The translations under genes and the position numbers were made by a program. The notes below the pieces were generated by a model. The model saw only the letters and a list, made by a program, of their open reading frames with translations, did no database searches and was not told the origin of the DNA. A stretch of DNA of 64,000 nucleotides from Oscillospiraceae bacterium. Lineage in GTDB: Bacteria > Bacillota > Clostridia > Oscillospirales > Oscillospiraceae. Positions 1 through 8,517 of the stretch are shown here, piece by piece. Positions within the stretch are counted from its first letter, which is position 1. Every line of letters begins with the position of its first letter. The stretch lies in assembly GCA_021770845.1 (NCBI GenBank), contig JAETQF010000012.1, positions 1 to 64,000 of the forward strand, written 5' to 3'.

Positions 1-34
1 CGGGAAGCCGGTACTGCTGATTTGACAGGGGGGG

Positions 35-259
35 GTGACAGCCGTGACCATTGCGGAACTGGAACAGCGTGTCATGGAACTGCGTTCCCGTCCCCTGGTG
101 CTGCTCTGTCGAACTCCAAAGGGGAAGGAGCAGGTCATGTCTGTCCGGGAATGCATGGCCACCGGCAGCGTATACATCCACATTGCCGCCGATGAACTGG
201 ATGAGCTGCTTTCCGCTGAGCTGGGCGAACGCACAAAGAGGCCCGCAGATGGCCCGTGA
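35..259 (+). CDS. Small conserved protein (paralogue of 577..807), probably mobile-element associated
   Basis: GTG start; protein about 65% similar by eye to the ORF at 577..807 (shared RTPxGxExVxSVREC...YIHIAADELDxLLxAELGxR). Confidence 0.6.
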   Translation: MTAVTIAELEQRVMELRSRPLVLLCRTPKGKEQVMSVRECMATGSVYIHIAADELDELLSAELGERTKRPADGP

Positions 260-338
260 AGCGTTGCCGGATCGAAGTGGTGTAGTTACATCACCCAACC
301 GAAAAAGCGTCGTATATGCGGCTTAAAATGGCAACGAA

Positions 339-364
339 ATGGGCCGGGGAACGCTCCCCGGCCC
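339..364. terminator. Hairpin gggccggggaacgctccccggccc, possible terminator
   Basis: GC-rich inverted repeat downstream of the 35..259 ORF. Confidence 0.35.
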
Positions 365-576
365 TCCTGTTTTCCACCGAGCGGGAGCGGCGAAAAATCA
401 CAGTGGGCAAAAAGCGCAAAAGTGCGAGAAAACGCGAACATAAAAAAGCCGGAAAGCGCCAAGAACTTCCACCTAAAAAAGGGGGGCGGTTACTTGTGAA
501 AACTTGGGGCAATCGGACATTTCGGAGTCCCTAAAAAGGATGGAAACCCGTCAAAACTTGACAAGGGGGCGATGGT

Positions 577-807
577 GTGGATTTTGCAGAATTGGAAGCA
601 CGAGTGGAAGAACTGCGCCGCCGCCCCCTTATGGTGATTTGCCGCACCCCGAGCGGGCGCGAGTGCGTCTTGTCTGTTCGGGAGTGCATAGACACTAAAA
701 GCGCCTATATCCATATTGCCGCCGATGAATTGGATGCACTGCTTGCGGCGGAGTTGGGCGACAGGTACGCCCCAAATTATGGAGACCTTCAATCAGCTCA
801 AATTTGA
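577..807 (+). CDS. Small conserved protein (paralogue of 35..259)
   Basis: GTG start; strong similarity to ORF 35..259. Confidence 0.6.
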   Translation: MDFAELEARVEELRRRPLMVICRTPSGRECVLSVRECIDTKSAYIHIAADELDALLAAELGDRYAPNYGDLQSAQI

Positions 808-975
808 GCCGATTTCAATGCCGCCAATTTGGGCGGTATCTGCGGTAGAAAGCCCGTAGGGCCGCGCCCGCTCGAAGGAGTATAGAGATTTACCCCGAGC
901 GACACAAAACGCCGTACAGGGCTGTTTGCGGGGCAAATAGGAGGGCCGGGGGAATCACCACCCGGCCCATCCATG

Positions 976-1197
976 CTATCTGAAGCCCTCCTTCGCCAAA
1001 CTGTAGAACCCAACCGCTACCAGCGCCCCTACCGCCCAGGCAATGGCCCATGTACCTACCATGTGTACCATGCCCAGCAGCACCACGCCGCCGATCATGG
1101 CTCCGGCCAGCTTGCAAAGGGCGGTGAACCTCTCCGGGGGCATGGATTTGCGCTCGAACTCGACTGTGCGGTCACCGTGTTTCCATGTGATTTTCAT
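976..1197 (-). CDS. Small membrane protein, hypothetical
   Basis: 73 aa with two hydrophobic segments; overlaps the upstream tiny ORF. Confidence 0.5.
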   Translation of the reverse strand: MKITWKHGDRTVEFERKSMPPERFTALCKLAGAMIGGVVLLGMVHMVGTWAIAWAVGALVAVGFYSLAKEGFR

Positions 1198-1321
1198 GCT
1201 GCGCCTCCTCTCTGAGCTTGCCCAACACCCCAGACTTCGCCAGCGCCAGCAGGGCGGCGTATACGGCTTCGGGGTTCTGGCAACTGTTCAGAAGCTGGCA
1301 GAATTTTTCATTATTATTCAT
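1172..1321 (-). CDS. Hypothetical 49-aa protein (MNNNEKFCQLLNSCQNPEAVYAALLALAKSGVL...)
   Basis: Internal ATG of the 1172..1384 ORF; overlaps both neighbours. Confidence 0.45.
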   Translation of the reverse strand: MNNNEKFCQLLNSCQNPEAVYAALLALAKSGVLGKLREEAQHENHMETR

Positions 1322-1436
1322 GGATGGAGTTCTCCTTCCCATTACAATCATAAGTAGATAGAATTGTTTTGCATTCTTCTTCACTCAGTTCCGCTATGGC
1401 AGAAATAAGTTCTTTTTTCAGGTCATTGTTCGTCAT
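1314..1436 (-). CDS. Hypothetical 40-aa protein (MTNNDLKKELISAIAELSEEECKTIL...)
   Basis: Internal ATG of ORF 1314..1508; RBS-like GGAGGACAACC just upstream. Confidence 0.4.
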   Translation of the reverse strand: MTNNDLKKELISAIAELSEEECKTILSTYDCNGKENSIHE

Positions 1437-1578
1437 GGTTGTCCTCCTTATTCTGCGTTGACCCCACCAGGGCCAGGAGCATATCGAGGGCTTTATACGG
1501 ATCATCAAACTTGCTCAGTTCAAGGGCTACCTGATACAGACGGGGCTTCCTTTGGTACAGCTCTTTGTCTGAACTCAT
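1423..1578 (-). CDS. Hypothetical 51-aa protein (MSSDKELYQRKPRLYQVALELSKFDDPYKALDMLLALVGSTQNKEDNHDEQ)
   Basis: Hand-translated, absent from the ORF track; ATGA overlap with the stop of 1575..2039. Confidence 0.45.
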   Translation of the reverse strand: MSSDKELYQRKPRLYQVALELSKFDDPYKALDMLLALVGSTQNKEDNHDEQ

Positions 1579-2039
1579 GCCGTCACCTCCCTGTGCAGCC
1601 AAACCCGGCGGATATATCCGATGGCTTCTTCATACAGATCCGCATATTCGGGATGTTTCCCTTGAAGCACTCTCAGCTGCTTGATGGCCCTTTTGAAGTC
1701 AGAGCGGGTGCAGCTTTCCAACATATCAAGGCCATCTTGCCCGCTTCCGCTGGACATAATAGCGACTGTCGCAATTTTTTCAGCGGTATCCGCTTTGCGA
1801 AACCGATTCAAAAATTTGCGCTCATCTTCGGTCAGTTCATTTTCGCTCATATTTATCCCGCCTTTCCTGGTTGCGTGTAAGTCGTGCCGTTTTGACTGCG
1901 CGTCCACCAAAGCAAACGCAAGGGAATCAACTTTGCGCTTGTTTTCCGGGGTCAGTCTGTTGTATTTGCTGAGGGTGCAGTCGCAGAACTCGCCGGGATC
2001 CAGGTACGCCCCGCAATAGGGACAAGTATAATAGTTCAT
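1575..2039 (-). CDS. Zinc-ribbon-like hypothetical protein
   Basis: N-terminal CPYCGAYLDPGEFCDC motif; typical of mobile-element accessory ORFs. Confidence 0.55.
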   Translation of the reverse strand: MNYYTCPYCGAYLDPGEFCDCTLSKYNRLTPENKRKVDSLAFALVDAQSKRHDLHATRKGGINMSENELTEDERKFLNRFRKADTAEKIATVAIMSSGSGQDGLDMLESCTRSDFKRAIKQLRVLQGKHPEYADLYEEAIGYIRRVWLHREVTA

Positions 2040-2158
2040 TTTTCCTCCTCTTGATTTCTACCGGGAGGGGCGGTATAATAGCTGTACCAGCCCCTCCTGG
2101 GCTGTGTGTGGGCTTCTATCCTGTTGGCTGTGGCGGCGTTCAGGATAGGGGCCTTTCC

Positions 2159-2434
2159 TTACGCCACGCAGAAACGGCGCGTGGTAGTGGTTTTGATGAA
2201 CGCTTGGGCCACTTCCGGGAAAGCCTGCTGAAACGCCTTGCCGTCAATGCGGGTGGTGGTGATGGGCTTCCAGCTTACCCGGTACTCCCCGGCCCGCAGC
2301 TCGTCCACCCCCTGGGCGGTGAGATGGGCCTTGATGCTGTCCTTGATGGCCTCCGCCTCCTGCTGGGCTTCCTCGATCAGGTTCTGGAGTTGCCGCAGAT
2401 CCCGGCACTTGCCCTCCAATTCGCTCATGCTCAT
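2159..2434 (-). CDS. Coiled-coil phage/mobile-element protein, hypothetical
   Basis: 91 aa, helical N-terminus (LRQLQNLIEEAQQEAEAIKDSIKAHLTAQG) resembling phage accessory proteins. Confidence 0.45.
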   Translation of the reverse strand: MSMSELEGKCRDLRQLQNLIEEAQQEAEAIKDSIKAHLTAQGVDELRAGEYRVSWKPITTTRIDGKAFQQAFPEVAQAFIKTTTTRRFCVA

Positions 2435-2619
2435 GATGTGTACCTCCTTGATTTTTAGGTGATTGACCAGGCGGCGGGGGGGCTTCTGTGTACTCGCTCC
2501 TATGGCTTTCTAAATCCCGTTCCGCTCTTGCCTCTGGTTCTTCCCCACATAGTGGACTTCTCCAGTTGGCCCAGTCTGTGGTGGGCTGTCTTGCCCTCCT
2601 GACATGATTATAATAGCAT

Positions 2620-2697
2620 ATCTACAATTAGATATCAATAGGCATAGTAGCCAAATATCTAACTGTAGATTTGTGTATTATGTATCTATAATTAGAT
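2620..2697. promoter_or_regulatory. Three 14-bp operator-like boxes (ATCTAyAATTAGAT consensus) upstream of the RHH-like gene
   Basis: 2620-2633 ATCTACAATTAGAT; 2657-2670 ATCTAACTGTAGAT (reverse orientation); 2684-2697 ATCTATAATTAGAT. Confidence 0.6.
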
Positions 2698-2709
2698 TAT
2701 GCTTTGTGG

Positions 2710-2715
2710 TATACT
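2710..2715 (+). promoter_or_regulatory. Putative -10 (TATACT) for the RHH-like gene
   Basis: Position downstream of the third operator-like box; about 60 bp upstream of the ATG. Confidence 0.4.
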
Positions 2716-2776
2716 ATGACCATATAAGGAGAGATGCGCCCAATTTTGGACACATCCAATCAAAGGAGGGAACGCC

Positions 2777-3151
2777 ATGCCTGAGAAAACAGAGGCCCAA
2801 AAAAAGGCCCAAAAGAAATACATGGAGAAATTCATGGTTGCCCAAGTAAGAATGGAACGGGCAAAATATGAGCGTGTTCAGGCCCACGCCGAAGCCCGGG
2901 GCGAGAGCGTCAACGGATTTATCAACCGTGCCATAGACCGCCAGATATCCCAAGACCGCGATAAAGGCCCCTGTGAGGCTCAACAAGGCACGCCTGGGGG
3001 TGAGGGTATATCCTTACACCCGGAAGCCATTCAAACGGCCCAGAACGCCGCACAAAAGGCTGGAGAGACGGTTTCCCAATTTGTCGAGCGGGCGGTGGAG
3101 ACACAAGCACAGCGAGACGAAATGGCCCGGAAGATGGAGGGCGTACAATGA
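2777..3151 (+). CDS. Ribbon-helix-helix/Arc-like DNA-binding protein with an internal repeat
   Basis: YERVQAHAEARGESVNGFINRAIDRQ resembles the RHH pattern; second similar segment IQTAQNAAQKAGETVSQFVERAVETQ. Confidence 0.6.
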   Translation: MPEKTEAQKKAQKKYMEKFMVAQVRMERAKYERVQAHAEARGESVNGFINRAIDRQISQDRDKGPCEAQQGTPGGEGISLHPEAIQTAQNAAQKAGETVSQFVERAVETQAQRDEMARKMEGVQ

Positions 3152-3167
3152 GGTACGCATAAAGAAA

Positions 3168-3196
3168 AGGTCGGGGAAATCTGCTCCCCCACCTTG
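3168..3196 (+). terminator. Putative terminator hairpin
   Basis: AAGGTCGGGG...CCCCCACCTT inverted repeat just after the RHH-like gene. Confidence 0.35.
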
Positions 3197-3293
3197 CTGT
3201 TTGCCAATGAAATAAAAATTGTTTACCTTTTCTGTTTACCCCCGCCAGGATGCCAAAAATCAAAAATCGATAAAAAGCTATCAGAAACAAAGA

Positions 3294-3328
3294 TTTAAGG
3301 CTTGAAACAATGCGTTTCAAGCCTTAAA
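3294..3328 (-). terminator. Perfect 15-bp inverted repeat downstream of tRNA-Pro
   Basis: TTTAAGGCTTGAAAC-aatgc-GTTTCAAGCCTTAAA, 3 nt from the encoded CCA. Confidence 0.6.
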
Positions 3329-3331
3329 AGT

Positions 3332-3408
3332 TGGTCCGAGTGACAGGACTTGAACCTGCGGCCTCTTGACCCCCAGTCAAGCGCGATACCAAACTTCGCC
3401 ACACCCGG
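3332..3408 (-). tRNA. tRNA-Pro (anticodon GGG)
   Basis: Reverse complement CCGGGTG...CTTGA-CTGGGGG-TCAAG...GGTTCAAGTCC...CACTCGGACCA; acceptor stem pairs, CCA encoded. Confidence 0.93.
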
Positions 3409-3675
3409 ATATAAAGTTGTTTCATGAACCTCAAATATACTACCACACCCCCCGGAAAAAATCAAGAGGGAATTTAAAGTTTTTTCTCAGTTTTCCAATC
3501 GCGGCCAATCGGAGAATTGGAGCAGCCCACCGCAGGGGGGCGGTGGGCTGCTGCCGGTCGATTCAAGAAAAGAGAGAGGGAGGAGTTGTCATTGCATCTG
3601 ACAGTGTTAAGGATACCAGATTCCGGCCCAAAGTGGTGTATAGACTTTGAAATATCTTTGAACAATTTGTAAAGC

Positions 3676-3867
3676 TCAGACGGAGTCCATCCCCGGCGGC
3701 AGGGCCGCGTCCTCCGGAGACGGAACCGACTGGAGCAGCTCCAGCGCCCGCAGGGCGGCGGGGAGATCCCCCGCCGGCACCCACACATGGCCTTTGGGCA
3801 GGCGGGCCGATGTGGGGGCGGTTCCCTGCACGGGCTCAGAGCAGGGTGATGAAATCGCTGTTGGCAT
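3676..3867 (-). CDS. Possible small ORF coupled to the amidase gene
   Basis: 63-aa ORF overlapping the amidase 3' end; weak support. Confidence 0.2.
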   Translation of the reverse strand: MPTAISSPCSEPVQGTAPTSARLPKGHVWVPAGDLPAALRALELLQSVPSPEDAALPPGMDSV

Positions 3868-4579
3868 AGCCCTCGGCGCCGTCGAAGGACACCAGATACC
3901 AGCCCTGCCACTGGTTTAGGATGGTCAGCCGCGCGCCGTCATAGGCCTTGGCAATCACCGGGGCGGAGGTGGACGGCCTGGCCCGGATATTCAGATAGCC
4001 CCAGTCCACGTCCACCACGCCCTGCCGGGGGGCGACCCCGGGGGCCAGGAACGGGATGCCGAAATACTCGGTAAGGGCCAGCACGATGGTGCGGGCGATC
4101 TGGTTCAGGTTATTCTTGATCCAGGCGGCGTCGTCCTCATTGTCGTGGTAGCCCAGCTCAATGAACACCGACGGGGCCCGGGGCTGCCGCACCTCGCCGA
4201 TGGAAGTGGTGCCCTCCGCCCGTACCTTGTCGGGCAGAGGATAGATGGCCCTCAGATTGTCCGCCATGATCTCCGCCGCCCGCTTGCCCTTGGTGCTTCC
4301 GGGGTAGTAGAACACGATGATCCCCCGGGTGCCGCCGTAGTTGCTGGGGGCGGAGGCGTTGGAGTGCAGCGCCAGGTGCAGGTCATAAGTACCGGCGTTA
4401 GAGGCCCGGATGGAGGACGCGGCGGTCATGTCCGGCGTGTTGCGGGTATAGCGGATGCCGGACGCGTCCAAATAGGGGATCATGGCGTCGGCCAGCCGGT
4501 TCATCCACTCCTCCTCACTGCCGCCGGTGACATACATATTGGACTCTTGCGTAGATGGGGACAAATATATGATAGGCAT
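3836..4579 (-). CDS. N-acetylmuramoyl-L-alanine amidase with C-terminal SH3-like domain
   Basis: LHLALHSNA, VFIELGYHDNEDDAAWI (Amidase_3 motifs); YLNIRARPSTSAPVIA SH3-type repeat. Confidence 0.85.
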   Translation of the reverse strand: MPIIYLSPSTQESNMYVTGGSEEEWMNRLADAMIPYLDASGIRYTRNTPDMTAASSIRASNAGTYDLHLALHSNASAPSNYGGTRGIIVFYYPGSTKGKRAAEIMADNLRAIYPLPDKVRAEGTTSIGEVRQPRAPSVFIELGYHDNEDDAAWIKNNLNQIARTIVLALTEYFGIPFLAPGVAPRQGVVDVDWGYLNIRARPSTSAPVIAKAYDGARLTILNQWQGWYLVSFDGAEGYANSDFITLL

Positions 4580-4655
4580 AAGGAAACCCTCCTTTGACCC
4601 ATCCTATGCGTTGAAGCCCCTCCGCGTCCCTGCCTGCGCCGCTCAGGCCGCCTCC

Positions 4656-7055
4656 TCAGGGGATGACCGCCGTCCAGTAATGCTGTCCATACAGATCCGT
4701 AAACCGGTAGGTGGCCCGGGTCTCGCCCTCGATGGGCACGTCGGTGACGGCAAGCCCGTCCTCCCCCACGGTCACCGGGTCGCCCAGCAGATAGCTGTCC
4801 TGATAGGTTCCGTCATAGCCGTAATAGTCGCACAGGAACTCCAGGACGTCCCCGGGCTGGAGCGACTGCTGGCTCTTGGCCACCGTGTCCGTCTCCCCGT
4901 CAAGGTACACCGCCTGGATTCCCGCCACATAGCCGCCGGGGTGCTCATTGTCAAAGGTCAGCAGCAGCTCCGCCCGCACGCCGTTGTGGAGCACCGGCAC
5001 CCGGCCCGTGATGGAATAACGCTCCCCGTCGTCCACGGTGGCGGTGTGGTAGTAGGCCACCGGCTGGCCGTCGATGGCCAGCCAGGCGTTGTCCTTCACC
5101 CCCAGCAGGCCGCCCTCGTCGTCAAATTGGAACACGTTGTCCAGACCCAGATCGATGTAGCCCTCCCCGTCGTCATAGAACAGGTTGAGCTCCAGGTTCT
5201 GCACCAGCCCCCACTGGGCCTCGGTGAGCCGGATCACGCTCGTCCCGTCCGCCTCCTGCCGCCACAGCAGGGCCTCGGCGGGGAAGCGGTTGTCGGTCAG
5301 GTACTGGAGCAGCTCCTCGTCCCCCAGGGCCCGGTCGCTGAGGAAGCCGGTATTTTCCCCGTCCAGCCCCTGGAAGCGGCCGAAGGAGCCCCCCAGCAGC
5401 TCGCCCAGCAGGGCGGAGATCTGATCCGCCCCGGCGCCGGAGCCGCCCAGATTGCCCAGCAGGGAGGGCAGGGGGGAGGCGGTGCCGCCGGAGGCCGCCT
5501 GTCCGCTGACCTCCAGGCTGGCAAACTGCCGGATGCACTGGATATACCCCTGATCCAGGCCGATCTGGCCGAAGGTGGACGCCGCCTTGTCCACATTGGA
5601 GGACTTCCGGTAGGGGAAGTAGATGGACAGGCCGTAGGCGTTGGTCATGTTGGAGGAGGTGCGGTTATACTTCACTGACCCCAGCAGGGCGTCAGCCAGG
5701 GCGTCCCCCTCCTTGGTGCCCAGGTTTTTGGCCAGGTGCACCAGATCCACCTGATCGATCCGGCTGGACTGGGCGAACTCCCGGGCCCCGCTGCGGGCGT
5801 TGGAGACGGTCTGGTACTCCTTCTCCCGGAGCAGCTTGACAGTGGACTGGGAGAAGTCCGCCAGCGCCTGGGGCAGAACGGTTTCCAGCTCCGCCAGATC
5901 CACCACCGACAGGGTGGTGAGCTGCCCCCGGCATTGCTCCGCGCAGGTGTCCACGAAGCTGTCCACAATCTGCTTGCCCAGCTCCACGGTGGGCAGGGAG
6001 GGGTTCTCCCCGAGGGCGGTGAGCCAGTCGGTATAATACCAGCCCACCCCGGGCTCCGTCTCCTCGGAGGCGATGAGATAGTCGGCGTACTGTGCCATGG
6101 TGAGGGCGGTCTCCGCCGTGGCCATGAGGCAGGCGTCGAAGCCGATGAAGTCAAACTTCACCCCCGCGTCCTTCAGGGCCTTGTCCAGCCCCGCCAGGCT
6201 CATGGAGCCGGAGGAGGCGAATTTCTCGTCGTAGCCGTAGCCGCTCACCGAGCCGCCGCCGTGATCCCAGAGGATCAGCTCATACCGGCTGGCGGGGTAG
6301 TTCTTCACGCACCATTTGATATAGCCGGACAGGACGTCGGGCTCCGTCATGGATTTGCTGCCCAGATTGTCCTGGAGGCAGACCATTTTCCCGTCCCGAA
6401 CCTGCCAGATCTGGTTGGTGGAGCTGGACACCAGATTGTTTTTCCAGCCCTTGCAGCCCCCGGTATACACCAGCAGGTTCAGCTCGTCCCCGAATTTGGC
6501 CCCCAGCATCTCCTGGAGGTCGGCGGTGCCCATGCCGTTCCGGGACTCCAGATCGGTGCCGCACATATAGATCATGATAGTGGCGGTGTCCCGGCCGCCG
6601 CCCTTTAACTTGGTATACTTGGCCCGGGCGCCCTTGGCCACGGAGCTGTCCAGCCGCCCGGTGTTGGCGGGAAGCTGCCAGCCGGAGGACACGCTGCCGC
6701 CCCCCAGCCCGCTGAGCAGCTGGGCCCAGTTGGTGCCGGAGCTCCCGCCCCCCTGGGTGGGCTGCTGCTGGGTATGGGCAGGGGGCTGGGTTGTGCCGGA
6801 CTGTCCCCCGAGGAAGGCGGTGAGCCCCCCGCCGCCCCCCACCAGCAGGGCCAGCAGCAGAAGGATCAGCTTTACGCCGCCCCCCTTGCCCCCGGGGCCC
6901 CGCGGGCCTGCGCCGGAGGGCTGCCCGCCGCCGGACTGCCCGCCGCCTGCGCCCACCGGCCCGGTGCCCAGGCCATCCCCCCGCTTGTGTACCGTCTTGC
7001 CTGGGCCGGTGACGTTTCGCTCCCGGCCTCTGGGCCTGTTCTGATCTGCTGCCAT
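4656..7055 (-). CDS. Clostripain-family (C11) cysteine peptidase
   Basis: TATIMIYMCGTDLES, YELILWDHGGGSVSGYGYDE, IGFDACLMATAETA motifs; TM segment and Gly/Pro-rich linker; start set to MAADQNRPRG. Confidence 0.85.
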   Translation of the reverse strand: MAADQNRPRGRERNVTGPGKTVHKRGDGLGTGPVGAGGGQSGGGQPSGAGPRGPGGKGGGVKLILLLLALLVGGGGGLTAFLGGQSGTTQPPAHTQQQPTQGGGSSGTNWAQLLSGLGGGSVSSGWQLPANTGRLDSSVAKGARAKYTKLKGGGRDTATIMIYMCGTDLESRNGMGTADLQEMLGAKFGDELNLLVYTGGCKGWKNNLVSSSTNQIWQVRDGKMVCLQDNLGSKSMTEPDVLSGYIKWCVKNYPASRYELILWDHGGGSVSGYGYDEKFASSGSMSLAGLDKALKDAGVKFDFIGFDACLMATAETALTMAQYADYLIASEETEPGVGWYYTDWLTALGENPSLPTVELGKQIVDSFVDTCAEQCRGQLTTLSVVDLAELETVLPQALADFSQSTVKLLREKEYQTVSNARSGAREFAQSSRIDQVDLVHLAKNLGTKEGDALADALLGSVKYNRTSSNMTNAYGLSIYFPYRKSSNVDKAASTFGQIGLDQGYIQCIRQFASLEVSGQAASGGTASPLPSLLGNLGGSGAGADQISALLGELLGGSFGRFQGLDGENTGFLSDRALGDEELLQYLTDNRFPAEALLWRQEADGTSVIRLTEAQWGLVQNLELNLFYDDGEGYIDLGLDNVFQFDDEGGLLGVKDNAWLAIDGQPVAYYHTATVDDGERYSITGRVPVLHNGVRAELLLTFDNEHPGGYVAGIQAVYLDGETDTVAKSQQSLQPGDVLEFLCDYYGYDGTYQDSYLLGDPVTVGEDGLAVTDVPIEGETRATYRFTDLYGQHYWTAVIP

Positions 7056-7200
7056 GCCATCCCGCTCCTTCTCGATCCGGCCCTCCGCGGGCCGTTGGTT
7101 TTCCCGCACATTATATCGAATGCCCCGCCGAAAGGCAAGGGGATTCCCAAGAAAACCGGGGGCGGACGCGCCCTGCGCCCACCCCCGGTTCAACAGTTCC

Positions 7201-8517
7201 TTATGAGCCCGCCAGCGCCGCGTCCTGGAGCCTGTCAAAGGACGCCATGCACTCATCCACTGTGGCGCCCCCCAGCAGCTCCCGCACGATCAGGCAGGTG
7301 TTGCCCCACTGCTCCACCCGCATTCCCGCGTTGGAGCCCAGCACGTAGACCCCCTCCTCAATCCGCTGGTTCAGCGGCCGCAGGGCGGGCACGCAGTCCA
7401 CCTTCACGTTTTTGGAGGGGGAGATCACCCGGTTCGTCTCCGCGAACAGCTGGAGCGCCTCGTCAGAGGTGATCACGTTCATCACCCGCAGGGCGTCCTC
7501 GGCGTGCTCCGCCTCAGCCCCCACGGCCCACCCCGTCATGGGCATCACCGGCATCTGGCCCCGGCTGCTGGGGAAGCCGATGACCTGCATCTCAAAGTCC
7601 GTTTTGCCGTAGGCGGTCTCCGTGTTGGCCGCCCCCCAGTAGGCCATGACGATGGGGGTTTTGCCCGCCAGGAAGTCCGCGCCCTCCCCCTCGATGGCCT
7701 CGCTGACCAGGGCCTTCTCCGCGTCGATGTAGCCCCTGTCGATCAGCGTCTGGAGGAATTCAAAGCCGGGGCGCATATAGTCGCTGTACCGGGCCTCGCC
7801 GCTGTTGAGGGCTTTGATTTCCGCCTCCGTATTTCCGCCGTTGTACAGATCGGCATAGGCCTGGGCGAACACAAAGGTCTCCAGCCACCAGCGGTTGGCG
7901 CCGATGGGGGTCTCGATCCCGTTCTCCTGGAACACCCGGCAGCACTCCAAAAACTCCTCCGGGGTGTTGGGCAGATCCAGCCCGTACTGCCGGAACAGAT
8001 CCACATTGACAAACAGCCCATAGGCCACCACCTCCTGGGGGATGGCCACCAGCTTGCCGTCCACGGTGTTGGCCACGCGGATGATGTCCCGCAGGTTCTT
8101 GACGCTGTCCAGCCCGGACAGATCCATCAGCTTTCCCTCCGAGCCAAGGGCCAGGACGACGTCCGGGTTGAGCAGATACAGATCGTCCATGTTGCTGCGG
8201 GCCCGATCCAACGCCACGTCGTCATAGGTCTTGTCCTGGTAATCCTCGGCGGTGTAGGTCCAGTAGGCCACGCTGACCCCCAGCTTCTCCTCCGCCATGG
8301 CGATGGTTAAATCCGCCGCGGTTCGGGCCACGTTTTCCGCGTTCGGGTCGGTCTTTTCCATGGGGCTGAACAGGTTGACCACCGGTACGCTCACCTGATC
8401 CGACGGCAGCAGGTTCTGGCTCGGAGTTCCGCTGCCGCAGGCCGCCGTCAGCAGCAGCATCCCCGCAAGCAGGGCCGCCGCCCACCGGCGGGAGCCTCTG
8501 GCGCGCTGTTTTTTCAT
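7201..8517 (-). CDS. Extracellular solute-binding lipoprotein
   Basis: Lipobox LLTAACGSG; family 1 SBP-like body (TPEEFLECCRVFQENGIETPIG, GKTPIVMAYWG). Confidence 0.8.
   Translation of the reverse strand: MKKQRARGSRRWAAALLAGMLLLTAACGSGTPSQNLLPSDQVSVPVVNLFSPMEKTDPNAENVARTAADLTIAMAEEKLGVSVAYWTYTAEDYQDKTYDDVALDRARSNMDDLYLLNPDVVLALGSEGKLMDLSGLDSVKNLRDIIRVANTVDGKLVAIPQEVVAYGLFVNVDLFRQYGLDLPNTPEEFLECCRVFQENGIETPIGANRWWLETFVFAQAYADLYNGGNTEAEIKALNSGEARYSDYMRPGFEFLQTLIDRGYIDAEKALVSEAIEGEGADFLAGKTPIVMAYWGAANTETAYGKTDFEMQVIGFPSSRGQMPVMPMTGWAVGAEAEHAEDALRVMNVITSDEALQLFAETNRVISPSKNVKVDCVPALRPLNQRIEEGVYVLGSNAGMRVEQWGNTCLIVRELLGGATVDECMASFDRLQDAALAGS

Noticed and set aside
316-534. 72-aa Lys/Arg-rich ORF between the two tandem paralogues
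   Set aside because: Low-complexity composition, starts inside a hairpin region, and no RBS; probably non-coding
3676-3867. Possible separate small gene after the amidase
   Set aside because: Kept only as a low-confidence feature; no RBS or recognisable motif, so not promoted to a finding
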